Of a stretch of 64,000 bases of DNA, positions 39,336-52,700 are shown piece after piece; position 1 is the first letter of the stretch, and each line of letters begins with the position of its first letter. Both the position numbers and the translations under genes were made by a program. This stretch comes from Aphelocoma coerulescens. Its lineage: Eukaryota; Chordata; Aves; Passeriformes; Corvidae. Under the pieces are notes generated by a model, which saw only the letters and a list, made by a program, of their open reading frames with translations, was not told where the DNA came from and did no database searches. Location: positions 12,251,578 to 12,315,577 of the forward strand of contig NC_091014.1 in assembly GCF_041296385.1 (NCBI RefSeq). The letters run 5' to 3'.

Positions 39336-39472
39336 GGGCGGCAGCAAGTTGGTGCCGGAGGAGCTGCTGCTGGAGGTGAACGAGACCCCCGTGGCCGGGC
39401 TCACCATCAGGGATGTGCTGGCCGTGATCAAGCACTGCAAGGACCCCATCCGCCTCAAGTGCGTCAAGCAAG
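39172..39472 (+). CDS. MAGI2: MAGI2 first coding exon: N-terminus and PDZ0 domain
   Basis: The exon encodes 100 residues plus the first base of codon 101 and ends at AAG|GTAAGG, a strong splice donor (phase 1). The protein starts MSKGLKKKSHWTSR and contains a PDZ domain from about residue 17 to the end. Its carboxylate-binding loop is QLGF at 27-30, followed by ELKGGAENG. The block ELLLEVNETPVAGL at 64-77 and the helix TIRDVLAVIKHC at 78-89 are also present. This matches the MAGI2 (S-SCAM) PDZ0 far better than MAGI1 or MAGI3; from memory only about seven residues differ from the mammalian protein. MAGI2 is a membrane-associated guanylate-kinase-like scaffold with PDZ0, GK, two WW and five further PDZ domains. 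It clusters receptors and adhesion proteins at synapses and podocyte slit junctions and binds PTEN. This exon defines the long alpha-type isoform. The start is chosen because an in-frame stop lies upstream at 38914-38916 and no in-frame ATG follows it. Codon third positions are strongly G or C, unlike the AT-rich surroundings. Confidence 0.95.
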
Positions 39473-42439
39473 GTAAGGCGGGCATGGGCCCCCCCTCTCT
39501 GCCCACCCCCTGGGGGCCGAGGCAGGTCTGGGGGAGCGGAGGGGGAGCAACTTTGTTGCTGCAGTTTGACTTTCCCCCTCCCCGCCGGAGCCGCCCCCTC
39601 CCCGGCGGCGGGGGGAGGATGCGAGCGGCGCTGCGCGGTACCCGCAGCCGGGCGAATTAAATGTGCGTCAGTGACAGCGCTTCGCCATGCCGGGGGGGCC
39701 GGGCGGCGGCGGCGGCAGCACCCCCTGCAGCCCCAGTCTCACGGGGACGGGTCCCCACCCCACCCGGCCCAGCGGCCCCGGGCCCCGCCGCCCCTCCGGC
39801 TGCTGCTGCCGCTGGCGCTGCCGGGGGGCCGGAGCGGCGGCCGGGGCCGGCTGCGGAGCGGGGCTTGCCCTTGGCTGCGCCTCGCTCCGGGCGCTTTGGC
39901 GTGGGGACAGGGGCAGCCGCCGCGCCCCGGGCCCCTGGTGGCGCCCGGGGTGGTTTTAGCATCTCTTAAGTGTCATTAGCGGAAGAGTCATTCATTTGAT
40001 CCCTGCTGAAAACGATCGGTAATCCCAGGGAACGGGAGCTCGGAGCAAGCGAGAGGACAGGCAGAAAGAAACTTTTGGGAGAGAACGGTATACTCTTGCC
40101 TCGCCTCTGTTTCTCTTATTTATTTTGACGTACTATAATAGGTTAATGCGTTTCCAGGAAAGTCAATAGAGAAGAGACGCCACAGATGCTGTTTACACGT
40201 TTGTTTCTGTCCTCTTTAAACTATGCTGAGTTGAGCTCTCTGCAGCTGAACACTTGTGAGGAGGTTTCTGCTACCCCAGCAGCATTTCTGGAGCACAGGA
40301 GCTGCTCTGGGAACCGAGTCTGTAGGTGCTTCTTGGCTATGGGTGGTGCAGCGGCTGTAGGCGTATCGCTAAAGTACGCATTCCAGCCGGGCAGTGAGCC
40401 CAGCCATTGAAAACTTGGGAATTTCTGCGGTGGGAAGTTTTTAGATACCATGCATCAGAGGCGCTTGTGCTCTGCAACTATAGCCATCAGCCTGTGCTCA
40501 GAGGACACAGAGGAGAATCTCTCTGACATTGGGTATAAATTGGCACTTTTACTTCCTCTTGGTAATTGACGGTTTATTGTTTAAAATATAATTTGTGATA
40601 CTTCTGAATGCTTGAAGAATATGCTAATTATTAGTTTATCCAAACATGACAAAAACAGTAGAAAGAATCTGATTTCCACTCAAGCCTTCAGAATGTACTT
40701 TATGATATGTTATCTCCATGAGGTCAAGCCTCTAAATACAGATATGATCTGGGATTTTTTTTATTTGTTCTTATGAGTAAGTTGTGCAATATGCTGTAGA
40801 TCATATCTTGACAGTCAGACTGTAGGGAGACACAATAGTTTATGTGATAAGTGAAGATTAAAAATTAGTATAATGGATTCTGTTGTGGCAGTATAGTGTC
40901 ATCTCTGGTCACCTGAACTCCAGGAAACCTGCTCTGTACTTTCCTCTTTTTATTGGAGTGGTCTTACTGTGACAAGATTCAAAAAGAAGCAGCTGTGGAA
41001 GTGTCAAGAGGACAAGGGTAGATTGTCTGTAATCCAATTTAATTTTTTTTCCGAAATCCTATAGATTCTTTACAGTAAGGCAAATTTAAGGTTACTTTGA
41101 GTTGCTATGTGAAACAGTCTCTGTCCTATCTCTTCACTATTTTTCTAATATTTCTCTTTAAGTCAAAGCAACCACTAGTGATTCATTAATGTGTGCACCC
41201 TTAATAAATTACCTGTCATATATGAATTAGGGACATTAGTCAGGCTTTTAGTCTGGGAATTAACACAAATTTCTGCATGAGACATAAAGGATAAATTCTG
41301 AATTCTACCTAATTCTGTGTATCTGTACCTGTATCTATACATATCTGAGGAGTTTCAGTTCCAGATGTTAACTCACTACAGTTTTAATGCAAGTTCTCAA
41401 AGCAGTGGCCACATGACTGTGTGTTTGGAAATGACAGTTCAGCACAGATTCTTGGACTGAGAAAGACTTCCTGGCTGGAATGATCTTTCATGTGCTCCAG
41501 CATCCTTTACGCCAAAGAGAGAGGCCTTCTGGATCCAACTTCCTATTAGGGAAAAAAAAAAGGGTCAATGGTTTGTGCATTTTACTACCTGACTCCTCCT
41601 TCAAGTGTAAGCTAGTGTAGTCCCTGCACCCCTCAGTGACAAAGCACAGGCAGCCACGTTACAGCAATATTGCTGTTCCCTAACAGTGCTTTGCAGCAGT
41701 GTGTAGGAGAGAAAAGGCTGAGCAATAAAATCTTTGTATGTTTTTATAACTTTTGTACTCCTTTTAATGAGGAAGCACCTTTAGTGTGCTGGAACAAGGT
41801 TAATGACTCCATTATCATTGTTTCCGCATAATTTATCAATGATATCTCTGTCAATTAGAATAGCATGACCTTGAATGCACCATGTGACTGTAGCTGCTTC
41901 TTCAGTGCTGCCTAGGAATAAAGTCAGAGAGAGAAATGTGGAGGTAGGACACGACTATTTATAATGTGATCCTTAAGAGACTGTGAGTATTTTTCTTGTT
42001 TGAAAGTTTTGACAATTCAGCAGTGAAAATTCACTTGTCGATGAAATCAGGGAATGGCTAATTCAAGAATTAGCTGTTTTGAAGTACAGAAAATAAAGGT
42101 GCTTTTATGATTTTTCATTATGCTATGTTTGATTAAACATCCCTCTCTCCAAAATAATAAAATACTTCATCATTTATCACATTACTAAGTGAAATAACTT
42201 CTTTTGAAAAGTCAGATGGAATATTGCTGCTTTATGGTAGCTAAACATCTTGAGTTATAAAAACCCCAAACATATAATGTAGGAGTTGCTGCATAGCATG
42301 AGGAGGAGTAAACATCATGAGAAGCTGATTTGCAGTTCCATGATATGATTCAACATGAATTCTTCTAGGTATGATGCCTAATAAATAGGGTTTTAATGCA
42401 GGAAGTTATGCCTGGGTTTCCATGGGGAGAAAAGACTGT

Positions 42440-42446
<7 letters not shown>

Positions 42447-42490
<44 letters not shown>
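42447..42490. repeat. (ATT)n microsatellite
   Basis: About 14.7 uninterrupted ATT units (44 bp). It produces poly-Tyr or poly-Asn in spurious frames. Likely length-polymorphic. Confidence 0.95.
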
Positions 42491-45195
42491 GTCTTAATTG
42501 TAAGAGTTCACAAAGAAGTATTCCTTGGAGACTATTTCCTGTTTGGGGTTTTTTTGTTAGGTTTTTTCTGTGAGCCACTTACTGTGCTACTGTTGGCAGA
42601 ATCACAGAGAATCTCTAGAAACACATGGGATGAAATCTTGGCCCAGATGAAGTCAAGGGCAAAGCTGTCCTTGACATCAGATAAAGAAGGCAGGGTTTCC
42701 TCTGCAAAGCCCCATGCTTTTTTGAGTATATACCCTTCCAATGAGAGAATTGTATACAGCAGTTACATTAGCTGGGTGTATTGCAAATGTTCCTTCTGAC
42801 CTTCTGCTCTCTGGGGTGAGGAGAAGAGCCTTGTACTGTTTCTTAAAGAAATACTTCTGAATTTCGAATGTGTTTGTTTTTACACGTGGAACAGTTTGGA
42901 TTAAGTGCTGTCTTCTTCCCACACACGTACAGATGCGTAGTTGTAAAAGAAGCAGTATGTTAAGGAAAGGCATCTTAATTTGGATCAAATGCCTTAAAAG
43001 TAATCACATGGGGAAGAGTCATATGGGGAGCAGGGTTGCCTCCAGGTGCATTCTCTGTTCATCACTGCTGTCTCAGATCCACAGTAATTCCCATCAGTGG
43101 GTGACACAGGTCTCTGCTGTGTGCAGACTCACTCCTTGAAGGGTTGCAGGAACAGCCCACTCAGTTGTACTGCATAAACCAGGATCTTTATTCTTTACAT
43201 AAACTTCCACAGTTGCTCTCAACAGAATCCCAATGAACAGTCTGAAAACATGGGTTTCAGAACTCAGGAACATTGCAACAGATTTCGTCCTGGAGCTCCT
43301 GCCTGATGCATCTCTTTCTCAAGGATAATGGTTTGGATGTATTAAGTAGCCAGGTGATCTGACCAACTTAGCATTTTAATTTATTTTTAGAAGTATTCAG
43401 TGGTATGGTTATATGAAATATGAATAAGACAGACACTTTATATGGGCACTATCTGATGTGTCTTATCTGACTCTAAATACTCAGACTTTAAGCGTCAACC
43501 CCTAATTCTTTGGCTCCTTATGCAAAAAAGGCATTTAGTACACATAATGTAAGGAGGAACTAAAAACCAGTTTAATTTTCTCAGTCCAATCATTTGCTTA
43601 ATAGTAAGCATATGCTAGAATGTTTTGCTGACTAAAGATGGACTTGAACATACTTTCAAGTGCTTTTCCAGTCAGGAATGGGTCCTAATGGACCCTCATT
43701 AGGATGGATACAAGAGCAGCCAAGTTTGGGCAGACTGCATCCTCTACATCCTATTCCTGGTAGCCATGATTGTGGTTTCCCAGCAAAGACTAAAAGGACA
43801 GGATAGTACTGTCCCAGCACCCACTGATTTGTGGCTAAGGGGTTTAGTAGCCTTGTAGTGTTTTTTCTTAATGGGTTCATCCATAAGCTTTGCAATTAAA
43901 ACATGGCTGAACTTCTAAAATTTCTTTAAAAGTCTGTGACAAGCCTTTTGACCGAAAAATACAGGAATGTTGTGGTTTTCCTAAGTTTCACATGCACATG
44001 TAAATACCATGTTAGCTTGTAAAAATGTTAGTATTTTACTACAGACTTTTTCATACACGTATTCCTATGTATAGTTATGTTTTTAAAAATTTTTTCTTGT
44101 TATTTAAGGTCATAAATAATTCTCTTCTCCATTCATTAAAATGCTTTGTGCATATAAATAGTCTTTTGGTGGTTTTTTTATTCATAGATATCACTATATA
44201 CTATATTCCAAGATGGGAATGTTGGTTATAGCTATCCTCACAAGAACAGTATTTTGCAACAGAAAGCTGCATGATTTTCCAGAATAAAAAAAAATCATAA
44301 GGGTCTTGCAAAAACCAGACCCAAAGAACCCTGAAAACCTGTGTGGTTGTACTTCTATGTTTTTTACATAGTTAGTATTTAAAAATAAACTGTACTTCAG
44401 ACCTACTCCTTTTTCCTAATTTGTGCTTCTTAGGATTTTACTAACTCCTAAAATTAAATTCAGAGTTCTTTTTTTACCATTACTTTATGTTATTCTTATG
44501 CCTGTCCATCTTAATTTAAAGACCATTGAAGCTGACTTCTGACTCATGTAGCTTGTGATTTATTCTTCAGCTCCTCCAGAGAGCTTGTGATGTTTCATGT
44601 CAGGGACTCTGTGTTCACTGGCAGCAGAATTATATTCATCAGTCTTTTTTCTTCCCTGAGAATTAAAAATGTGCCATTAAAGGATGGGGCCATGACTTTG
44701 TTAGTGCATCATTTCCTTGAAGAAATTAAATAATTGAGAGTGCTCTGCTTAGTTCTGTTTAGTCACATAAGGTAAAGTTAATTTCACAGTAACACTTGTC
44801 CATCTGTTGATACTGTTGACATCAAAGGAAAGTATTGGTGTGAGGGGGTAGAACTGTGTCTGACTTCCTTTATGCATCCTATAACCTCACCTGCATTAAT
44901 TCAGCTTTTTATGAAAGATACAGATTCCGAGCTTTTGCTTTCAGTGTTCTTGATCTTCTCCTTGCTCCTTATAGATGAGGAGCTCCTTTCATGATATGAA
45001 AGATTCTATAAATAATTCATCTACATATTTTGTTCACAGGAAGTGGTGTATACATGGAAAACGTACTCCTTCAGAGGGGTTTATGGGAGGAGGTGGTCAC
45101 AACTGTGATTTAGAAAGGGTGATGGAGAGGAAAGTGCTGCAGTAGTTGTAGAAGCAGATGTTTCTTGTTCTTCTCTTCCTCATGGTGCTATAAAC

Positions 45196-45229
45196 AAAAA
45201 AAAAAAAAAAGGGTTGTTTTTTTTTTTTT
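45196..45229. repeat. Inverted homopolymer A15-GGGTTG-T13
   Basis: Fifteen A, six other bases, then thirteen T. A 13-bp A/T stem with a short loop could form in single-stranded DNA or RNA. Confidence 0.9.
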
Positions 45230-46462
45230 ACTGGGGAGCATCAAGGCAAAGTTCAAAGAACACAGTGATATTCCTTGACTGTGTTAACATTCTGGAAGTC
45301 ATGTTTTTCTTACATACCTAGGTGTTTATAAATATAAGACTATACATACACATTTATATAATTTTGGGGGTTTTTGAGACTGGTAGGAATTTTCATCTAT
45401 AGATTGAGATTGTGTAAGAATTCATATAGTACTGCTATACAAGTATTGCTACAGTACTACTCTAGAATATTTTTCATTCAAGTTCTGGTGCAAATACATA
45501 TCTGATAATGACAATGAACCTGGTCACTCTGGTGGCCAAGCAATGTACTGAATGGCACAGGATTCTGCAGTAGGAAATCCAAGAATCATAAACCTTAGAA
45601 CAAGATTGAATAGATGCCTATCCAGGTAGGTGCAGTCTAGAGCACAGAGTTGGAAGGTATTGATTTCAGTAGCAAACTGCCTGTCATTGGGTTTTGTTGC
45701 TGAATGCCATTGCAATGCTGGCCTTAACTGAATTTTCTAAAACCAGGAGGTATGATCACAACAATATCTCTTCAGCACACCTAATTTGTTACAAATCAGC
45801 TTTTCTTCAACCTCATAGAAATCTATCCAGTAAGAAGGTGTCATAGTTTCCTAGCCATTTGTTTAGATTTCTGACTGTAGGCTGAAACTACCCAATGGAA
45901 AGTGGAATGGTGGGCAGAAGCAAGAGAAAAGAAAGATACTTAAGGGGTTTAACAAAAATTATTTAGCATTCCTAAACTGGACAAAAATCCTCTTTTGTAA
46001 ATGATAATCTCAAAAACAGTACTTGAATGTTCTTTTAATGCTAATGTAAAATCTCTCATTTATTCAAACCTGCTATCCACAATTTGGAGTCTTCATTGCA
46101 AGCTCAGCTGAAAGAAAGCTGTTGTTTGTGTGTATCTGCCATGTATTTATCATTTTTACATTATTCTTGAACTCCTAGTCAGTACCTTCAGATTGCTAGA
46201 ATCCAGAAAGCTTAATCAAAAGGTAGCTTGCTGTCAACACAGCACTACCAGGTGTCTTCTCATTCACACATACATTATGATTAGCAATATATGAATAATG
46301 CTGTTTCACTGCTTATCAGCTTCAGATGTTTCTCCTGCATGTCTTTGATTATTTCCACAATGCATGAATTTGAGACAAAGGAAAGTAAGACAAGGAACAA
46401 AACGGAGAAAGTAAAATTGTGTGAAAGTCCCAGGAAAAAAATGTAGAGATTATTAAAGTACA

Positions 46463-46510
46463 ACATTACTTTAGTAATGTTAATTTAGTAATTACTTTAG
46501 TAATTTAGGT
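46463..46510. repeat. Small AT-rich tandem and palindromic repeat
   Basis: ACATTACT at 46463-46470 and AGTAATGT at 46473-46480 form a perfect 8-bp inverted repeat around TT. The motif TTTAGTAAT recurs three times through 46510. Confidence 0.75.
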
Positions 46511-46630
46511 TTTAGAATTTACATGTTCTGTCATATTCAAGAGAACAGCCCTGTGCCTCCAGCACAGGAACAATCAGCATAGACAGCATGTGTTTCCTAG
46601 GTCTGTCTTAGTTTCTCAAAACATGTTGAA

Positions 46631-47300
<670 letters not shown>

Positions 47301-47965
47301 AAGCTGTCTGTCTAAAATATGTACAATTAACTCATTCTGAAGGAAAAAATAGCATTCCTGCTTCTTCAGCTGAAAGCACGAGTTATGCATCTGTGTTTCT
47401 GTCCCAAGTTCTCATGAAATTAGGGTGAAACAATGGTGCTGCCTGAGAAGTGGGGGAGAAACACGTATTTGTGTAGGATGATTTTCATATGTGTATGTGG
47501 CATTCCGCCAAAAAAAGAGATTTACCCAGGTAGTGTTTAGTTATGGACAGAACTGCATGCTGGGTTCCTTGCTGCTGAGGCAGCACCTTGGCCTCCCTGG
47601 CTCTATTTCTGTATCCTCCTTTGGTACCAAAACAGTCGTGGTGTCACAGACCTTCAGAGGTAGTGCAGGATGATAAACACTAAAGCATTATTGCACCTTC
47701 CCTTTCAGACCTCTGACCTTGGGAGGCAAGGGCAGCAGTTCAAGTACTCAAAACCTTGTGAAAATGGAATTAAAAAACCAAATGTGCATGTGTTTTATGG
47801 TTTTCGGACAAGACAAATTGGCTGTCTGCTGCCACATCCATAGATGAAATAATGCCTTTCTATATACATGCCTATGTAATAATTCTGTTACTTTCCTGAA
47901 CCATCCTTGGTTCAGATCAGTGTATTTCATGGAAGTCCCCCATACACCTTTTCTTCTTGGCAAAC

Positions 47966-47990
47966 CATGGAGACCTTTGTGGTCTCCATG
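47966..47990. repeat. Perfect 10-bp hairpin with 5-nt loop
   Basis: CATGGAGACC, TTTGT, GGTCTCCATG. Pairing stops at both outer ends, so it is too short for a microRNA precursor. Confidence 0.9.
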
Positions 47991-48127
47991 TCCTTCCTTC
48001 CAATGTCCTTCTTCCAATGTCCTTCCTTCTTGCCCGCTCCACACCTTTTGTGCTACTGAAGCGTCTTCCTGTGTCGCTGGAATTCATCTTGAACCTTTCA
48101 GGTAGGGCATCTTTCAGGTCTGGCATT
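47990..48127. repeat. Short imperfect tandem repeats
   Basis: CCAATGTCCTTC-like units occur three times at about 47990-48032. A second pair of 16-bp units sharing CTTTCAGGT...GGCAT lies at about 48096-48127. Confidence 0.7.
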
Positions 48128-49712
48128 AGCACCAACTAGTTTATTCTGCCAGTAAGATATTTCTACCCTCTGTGCTTGAGTTCACTTCAGAAAGCATGCA
48201 GAAACTTGTTTTCAAAACCTACATGTTTTGACACAGAATTCTGGCATTCCATGATTCCAGATCATGCCTGTTCTGATGGGAGAAACCCTGGTATAACAAT
48301 CTCCCATTTTCCCTGGTCTGGGAGATATGTGACACAGCCTTGACAACATATGGTAGTCTCTATAGCCAGTGATGGCAGTCATTTAATTGAATTATCCAGA
48401 ATTATGAAATTGTTCACAGAGTTCCCAGATTACTACACTGGGGGCCGGGGTTTTTCTTTGACAGTCTGTTAGGTCAGACACTGAGGACAAAATTGAGATC
48501 GCTCACTCTCTGCAGAGTCATAGTGTGTTTGTTTTTAAAAACTCAGAAGAAATATTGTGTCCTCAGTATGCAGGGAAAAAAAAGGGGAAAAAACCCCTAG
48601 AAATAGATTTCATCATTTCGAGTAGTGCTCATAGATTCACTATACATAGCAGAACAGTGGAAACTGGTGGTAGAATATAATGAGCAAAATTTTCTACACC
48701 GTATTAGCAAGTGCATTGTGCAGCTGTGTTAATGTAACATTAGTATTCCAGAGTGGAAATCCTTCCTGCAAACAGGTACAAGTCGTCTTTTATTACTTAT
48801 TTAATGGTATCTTTGTATTTCACATTGTCCTTGCATTTGTCAAAACAAAATGTGCAATATGATTTTTTAAATTGCACATTTCAAGGTTCTTTTTTAAACA
48901 CAAAATAAAAAAAAGTTCCAGCTTTGTTTCCTTTATGCCAATCATGCATTAATCTGCAGGTTTTTGATAAAATATTGCCATTTCATAAAGCCAGGACCTA
49001 ACCTGTACTACAGAAGCTGAAAGGAAACAAATTGGGGCATCTGTCTCACTCCAGGACATCCATTTCACATGTAAGTTCTTATAACACACACCTTTTTTTT
49101 CTACTTAGACTGAAAACTGATGAACGGTTGTGTTTGTACCCCATATGAGTTATACTGAATAGTTTCTATCATGTTACATTCACACAGCTGATTCTTTAAC
49201 TAGTTTGAAATGGAATGGCTATGTTAGTTTCTGTTATTCCCTTACTAACTCCTTCTTTGTGCTAAATCTGCATTAATAAATGTCACATAAGCCTCTTGCA
49301 TGCTTCCAAAATGGTATGTTAGTATAAACAAATACTAAACCCATTATTTTAATTCTCTGTCCTTGGTTTTTTTATAGGAACAGCATTTTATAAGTGTTGC
49401 AGAGTCCTGCTGCAAGCTTAAAAAGCTTTATAAAAGATCATGTAGGTGCTCCTATCATGGAAATTAAATCCTTGTGAAGTGGGAAAGGGAGCAGCTGCTG
49501 AACTCTTGTATCAGACTGATGGAGGAGCGGAACACTTCTTCAGATTAAACTATTGAGTGCTTTGATTAGGTAAAATGTAATTACCCCCAAATTCCCTGTT
49601 CAGCCGCTACACTACTCATTTGGAAAACTCCTCAGAGCTCAGGCCCACTGGGCTACCTGTTCTGCGCTTGATGATATTAGATGATATTAGGTGGTTTGCT
49701 CTGACCCTTCTT

Positions 49713-49717
<5 letters not shown>

Positions 49718-49765
<48 letters not shown>

Positions 49766-49791
49766 TATATATACACACACACATATATATA
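49718..49791. repeat. Compound (TA)n/(CA)n microsatellite
   Basis: About 20 TA units followed by alternating short CA and TA blocks, 74 bp in all. It is preceded at 49671-49690 by a tandem 10-bp duplication of ATGATATTAG. Confidence 0.95.
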
Positions 49792-52700
49792 GTAATTGTA
49801 TAGTCATTGTTTTTACTGGTGTTTCTGATTTCCCTTTCCAAGTGGGTTTGTTATATTTGCCTGTTGTCTCGTGCATGAAATCTGAAAAGTCCTGGTGAGA
49901 GAAACTGCCTTTTTGTTGTAGCAACTAGCATGACAATTTCAAGTTGGGAGACTGTTGTTTCTATGGCAATGTAAGGAAGTATTCACATTAAATTCAGAGT
50001 CTAACATAATGAATTTCTTGGAATTAGCTGCTAGAAATATTCTGTATAATCTTAACATAGGATCTGTAACTCAAATTGATCATAATTCAGTCTTGGTGAT
50101 AGAAGATTTAAAATAGATAAAAGTTGAGCAATATTTTTGGATTTAAGAGACTGTAATAGTTATTCCTAATGTGGAGCTTCTATTATTGGTAGTGCTGGTC
50201 TGTTGTCTCATGGTTTTTCTATTATAGCTACTGCTAGTGAAGCCTATTCAAAATATCTTTGTTATACTGTGTACAGAGAATACATTTCCTGAAGAACTTG
50301 GTTTTTCATTTTATTTGCTTGATTACATGTGGAAAAACATTTCTGCCCTGTAAACTTCTAGAAGAATTACTGGAATTTCTGATAAGCCAGTAAAAAGAGC
50401 TTTTTCAACATTCACTCCATTTGGTCATTTTCCAGGAAAAATAGCATAAAATATTTCAGGAAAATAATCCATCACATTACTGGAGGCTTTGTTAAGAAAA
50501 TAGAATAAAATCAAGATGCTTGGTTTGCTTAATTAAAAGTCAGTAATTGAAATATCAATTAAAAAGTCTTCTGGATTCATGTTTATGTTGAGTTTTTATG
50601 TTAAGCCTGTGATACTTATGTACTAAAATAGTCTTCAGAAGAGAGGAACCCATAAAACTTAAAAATGCCACTTTTAAATATGTGTGAAATATTGTATGGG
50701 TTTGTGTACAGTTAATCTGACTTGCAGAAGTGTAACAGCTGCTTTGCCTTGGTAGGAATTCATGTCTGTGTCTGTGCTTTAAGGGTAGTGAAATTAATGC
50801 TTCTGAGTGTAAAAGTCAGAGAAGCTGAAGATTTTTTTTTTTTCCTTTTTTTCTTCATATCTGAGAAAGCACCTCCTGCATGTGACTAGAGCAGTGCCAG
50901 TTCTAGAAAAGTAGTAAATCCAACTGGGAGCCAGGTAGTGTTCTTTTGGGTCAATATTAAGAAGATTTCTGGTAAGTAGTAAGGAACTTTCTCACCAATT
51001 GCTGTAGGAACAAGGTTGCATGAGCTGCAGAATTCCTCCCTCTGTATCTGTACACTGCTGGCCAGCTAGTGAGGATGCTGCTGCTGGGAAAGAGATTTGC
51101 AGCTGGGACAGTAAACAGAAGTTCTCACTTGTATCCCTTTAGACACTAATATTGCCCTTGTTATTAGAGTATCTGAATAGCTTCCAGATTCTAAAAATCA
51201 TTTACAAAAAAAAAAAACAACAACAAACTTACTCAGAGTCCTCAGACGGAGTTATTCTTGATTTTCTCAGCTACCTCAGTGAATTTTAGTGTGAGGAGAG
51301 AAGCTGGGACTGTGTAAAACTTCCTTCCCTCTTTAGTCTCCTGACCTAGGCTATGAGATAGAGTTCTTGAAAACCCTTAGGAAATTGCTGAGTTTCACAA
51401 TCGATGATTTTTGTCCTCTCTGCTGTCTTTTTATGGGTTTGTTTGTTTTTCTTTTTTTAAATGTTATTTAAAGCCTGTCTAGCTTTTTAGGAAGAAAAGG
51501 TCTTTCTAAATATGTATACCCACAGAACTGGTACTGTATTTCTACAGGGTAATTGCTTAGTTTTTTTCCTTTTATTCTTTAAAAAATTAGTCTCTTACAA
51601 CATGAATGTTGTTATTAGCCTATCAAGCCAACTGGAATGAGATCCCATGGTGACAGGTACTACAAGCTGGCAGTGAAAAACAGTTGCTGCCCCAAAGGGT
51701 TTATAAAGGGTAATTAGACACAGAGGATAGGTAGGAAGAGACAGAACTGCACGGTGGTGAAATGATTTGCCAGAAATCTCAGATCAATCAGTAACAGAGT
51801 GGAGAACACTGCAATGTAATTTAAAAGTCTATGCAAGCAGTACTGCATCCAAGTAAAGGCACACAAACCACAAAAAACCCCTCTCCTGTTCAATGAGGGT
51901 TTCTACTGATTGCTTGAGTATAACATTTTTGTAGGTATTTATTTTATATTCCATGACAAATCCCATAAAGCAGAAGCTTTGTTAATAACAAAGAAGCACC
52001 AGCATGCAAAGGTATCTGCAGATGAGAGAGTGTGATGGAGCATTTACTCCTAAAATGAAAGGTATTTCAGAAATACACTGGGAGTGGTAAAGTGTAGGAA
52101 ACCAAAGTAATACACATTTATGTATTTTAATGAGATACTTATGTTTGTTTGCAGTGCTAATTGGACAAGTAGGTACATCAGTCACACTGTATGAGAAATT
52201 TATTAGAATTCTTTTGGCCTGTTAAAGCCACTGTTTGACAAGTAACAAATTATAAGTGTGGGGTTTGTGTGGGGTTTCTTTTGGAGTGTTTATTCCTCCA
52301 CCCGCCTCCTTTGTCTTTTTGTTTTAAAACTTTTGGAAATAGGAGAAATCCTAAGAAAAGGTTACCCTAGACGAAGTTTGGTTTGCTGAGCAACACATAC
52401 AAAATACTAAGAACCCAGTGTGAGCCTCTGACTTTTCACAGTGGTGGGAGAATTCAGATTGGCTTCCCTGGATGGTGGCTCCTTTCAGAGGCCCTGGTGT
52501 TGCCACCTTTTGATCCAGACTGGGTGGGGTTATTGGTAGAATATTAGATTTAGTCAGACTTGACATCCCACCAAATTAAGGAGGAATTGTGGAGAAGTGA
52601 GCCTGTCCTGATGTTACAAGGACACCTGGTGATTCCAGGCAGGGTTCTGTTGTTGCTGTGTCAGCTGTGGTTACACCAAAGGTTTGCCTTGTGGCTCTGT

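Larger units (their letters stand above)
37986..39960 (+). promoter_or_regulatory. MAGI2: CpG island and promoter region of MAGI2
   Basis: The base composition jumps from AT-rich to extremely GC- and CpG-rich at about 38.0 kb and falls back at about 39.96 kb. No TATA box is evident in front of the coding exon; GC boxes are abundant. It is therefore likely a dispersed CpG-island promoter. The start site cannot be placed from sequence alone; it may lie between the polypyrimidine stretch at about 38,820-38,900 and the exon. The island contains a 12-unit minisatellite, two G-quadruplex motifs, a reverse CTCF-like motif and the coding exon. In human the MAGI2 promoter is bidirectional with MAGI2-AS3; nothing in this sequence proves an antisense transcript here. 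Confidence 0.8.
39961..46630. other. Intronic sequence without recognised genes
   Basis: AT-rich intron. It holds the ATT microsatellite at 42447 and an A15/T13 inverted homopolymer at 45196. No other repeat family or exon is recognised; open frames here are short and random. Confidence 0.5.

Noticed and set aside
38968..39471. 167-codon minus-strand frame over the MAGI2 exon
   Set aside because: It is the antisense shadow of a GC-rich coding exon and matches no protein family.
39473..39660. Continuation of the MAGI2 frame past the donor site
   Set aside because: A strong GTAAGG donor follows codon 100 at the known MAGI2 exon boundary, and the extra residues are Pro/Gly/Arg-rich without similarity.
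39935..39955. Further CTCF-like sequence (CTGGTGGCGCC region)
   Set aside because: A core position of the consensus is mismatched, and GC-rich islands give many such partial hits.
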